Made by a program: the position numbers and the translations under genes. Below are positions 63,932-64,000 of a stretch of DNA of 64,000 nt, one piece after another; the stretch's first letter is position 1, and each line of letters starts with the position of its first letter. The notes under the pieces were generated by a model that was given only the letters and a program-made list of their open reading frames with translations, had not been told where the DNA came from and searched no databases. Source of the DNA: Desulfobacterales bacterium. GTDB taxonomy: Bacteria > Desulfobacterota > Desulfobulbia > Desulfobulbales > JAGXFP01. Location of the stretch: contig JAGXFP010000017.1 of assembly GCA_024637225.1 (NCBI GenBank), positions 1-64,000 on the forward strand, read 5' to 3'.

Positions 63932-63960
63932 TTGTGCTGGCCGGTTATTATTGCTAATTA
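63932..63960 (+). promoter_or_regulatory. Predicted promoter of the terminal tRNA-Ser
   Basis: TTGTGC (63932-63937), a 17-bp spacer and TAATTA (63955-63960), 13 bp before the tRNA 5' end. Weak consensus match but right geometry. Confidence 0.4.
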
Positions 63961-63973
63961 ATGAGTCATAAGC

Positions 63974-64000
63974 GGAGAGGTGTCAGAGAGGTCGAATGAG
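63974..64000 (+). tRNA. tRNA-Ser, 5' end only
   Basis: GGAGAGGTGTCAGAGAGGTC and the next seven bases match the acceptor stem and D-arm of bacterial tRNA-Ser. The window ends before the anticodon, so the isoacceptor cannot be read. Confidence 0.85.

Overview
The window reads as a chromosomal segment of a Gram-negative, GC-rich bacterium. The closest match by gene content is an anaerobic Desulfobacterota (delta-proteobacterial) lineage, possibly Desulfobulbia-like; this is inference from content, not a phylogenetic result. Supporting signs are LptA/LptB and BamA-type outer-membrane biology, sigma-54, lysine synthesis through the direct LL-diaminopimelate aminotransferase (DapL) route beside lysA-dapF-dapA-dapB, a NIL-domain 4Fe-4S ferredoxin, and a RACo-like ATPase that reactivates corrinoid proteins. 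Most of the window is housekeeping chromosome. What sets it apart is an unusually dense population of small palindromic repeat elements in the gaps.

Layout. 1-8.4 kb: end of a beta-propeller/outer-membrane-barrel protein, three small membrane stress proteins, a pcnB-bioB-bioF operon and a nitronate-monooxygenase-like flavoprotein. 8.8-14.2 kb: HAD phosphatase, Nudix hydrolase, response regulator-GGDEF protein, then rpsA-sppA-IHF/HU. 14.2-21.6 kb: tsaC, ppx/gppA, guaB-guaA, a cupin/small exported protein/frameshifted fmdE cluster, and a histidine phosphatase. 21.8-26.3 kb (minus strand): HpnB-like glycosyltransferase, lptA-lptB, rpoN.

26.4-44.8 kb: arginine genes argB-argD and argF-argG-argH, split by about 12 kb that carries two toxin-antitoxin modules (HigBA and YefM-YoeB) and a rearranged phosphate regulon (phoU and phoR on minus; pstC-pstA, pstS, pstB, phoB on plus). 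44.9-53.6 kb: lysA-dapF-dapA-dapB-dapL-folK, a YHS protein, an FSA-type transaldolase, a lytic transglycosylase and pgsA. 53.8-64 kb: tRNA-Leu(CAA), an orphan Fis-type HTH, glgX, a PfkB kinase, a split APH/AAA kinase, NIL-ferredoxin, a RACo-like ATPase, and the first 27 nt of a tRNA-Ser.

Repeats. I distinguish seven families by shared sequence. Family 1: REP-like hairpin arms with stem ATTCCGGC/GCCGGAAT. Family 2: a 127-bp element with ends GATGGCGTCGC. Family 3: an element with a TGTCATTTCGACC core. Family 4: a variable hairpin followed by CGTACGAAACTTATGCCC. Family 5: ends near GTCCATAAATGG. Family 6: arms GTAANCGNTCA. Family 7: CCTGAATCCGTGA ends. The most notable locus is 36763-37129, where a GIY-YIG nuclease gene sits exactly between two 32-nt inverted arms of family 1. 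The same arms occur elsewhere without the gene, as 78-79 bp doublets. This looks like an autonomous/non-autonomous pair resembling RAYT/REPIN, but with a GIY-YIG nuclease as the only encoded enzyme. At 60931-61299 three elements are nested inside one another, with an 8-bp target duplication. A family 6 element has split the APH/AAA kinase gene.
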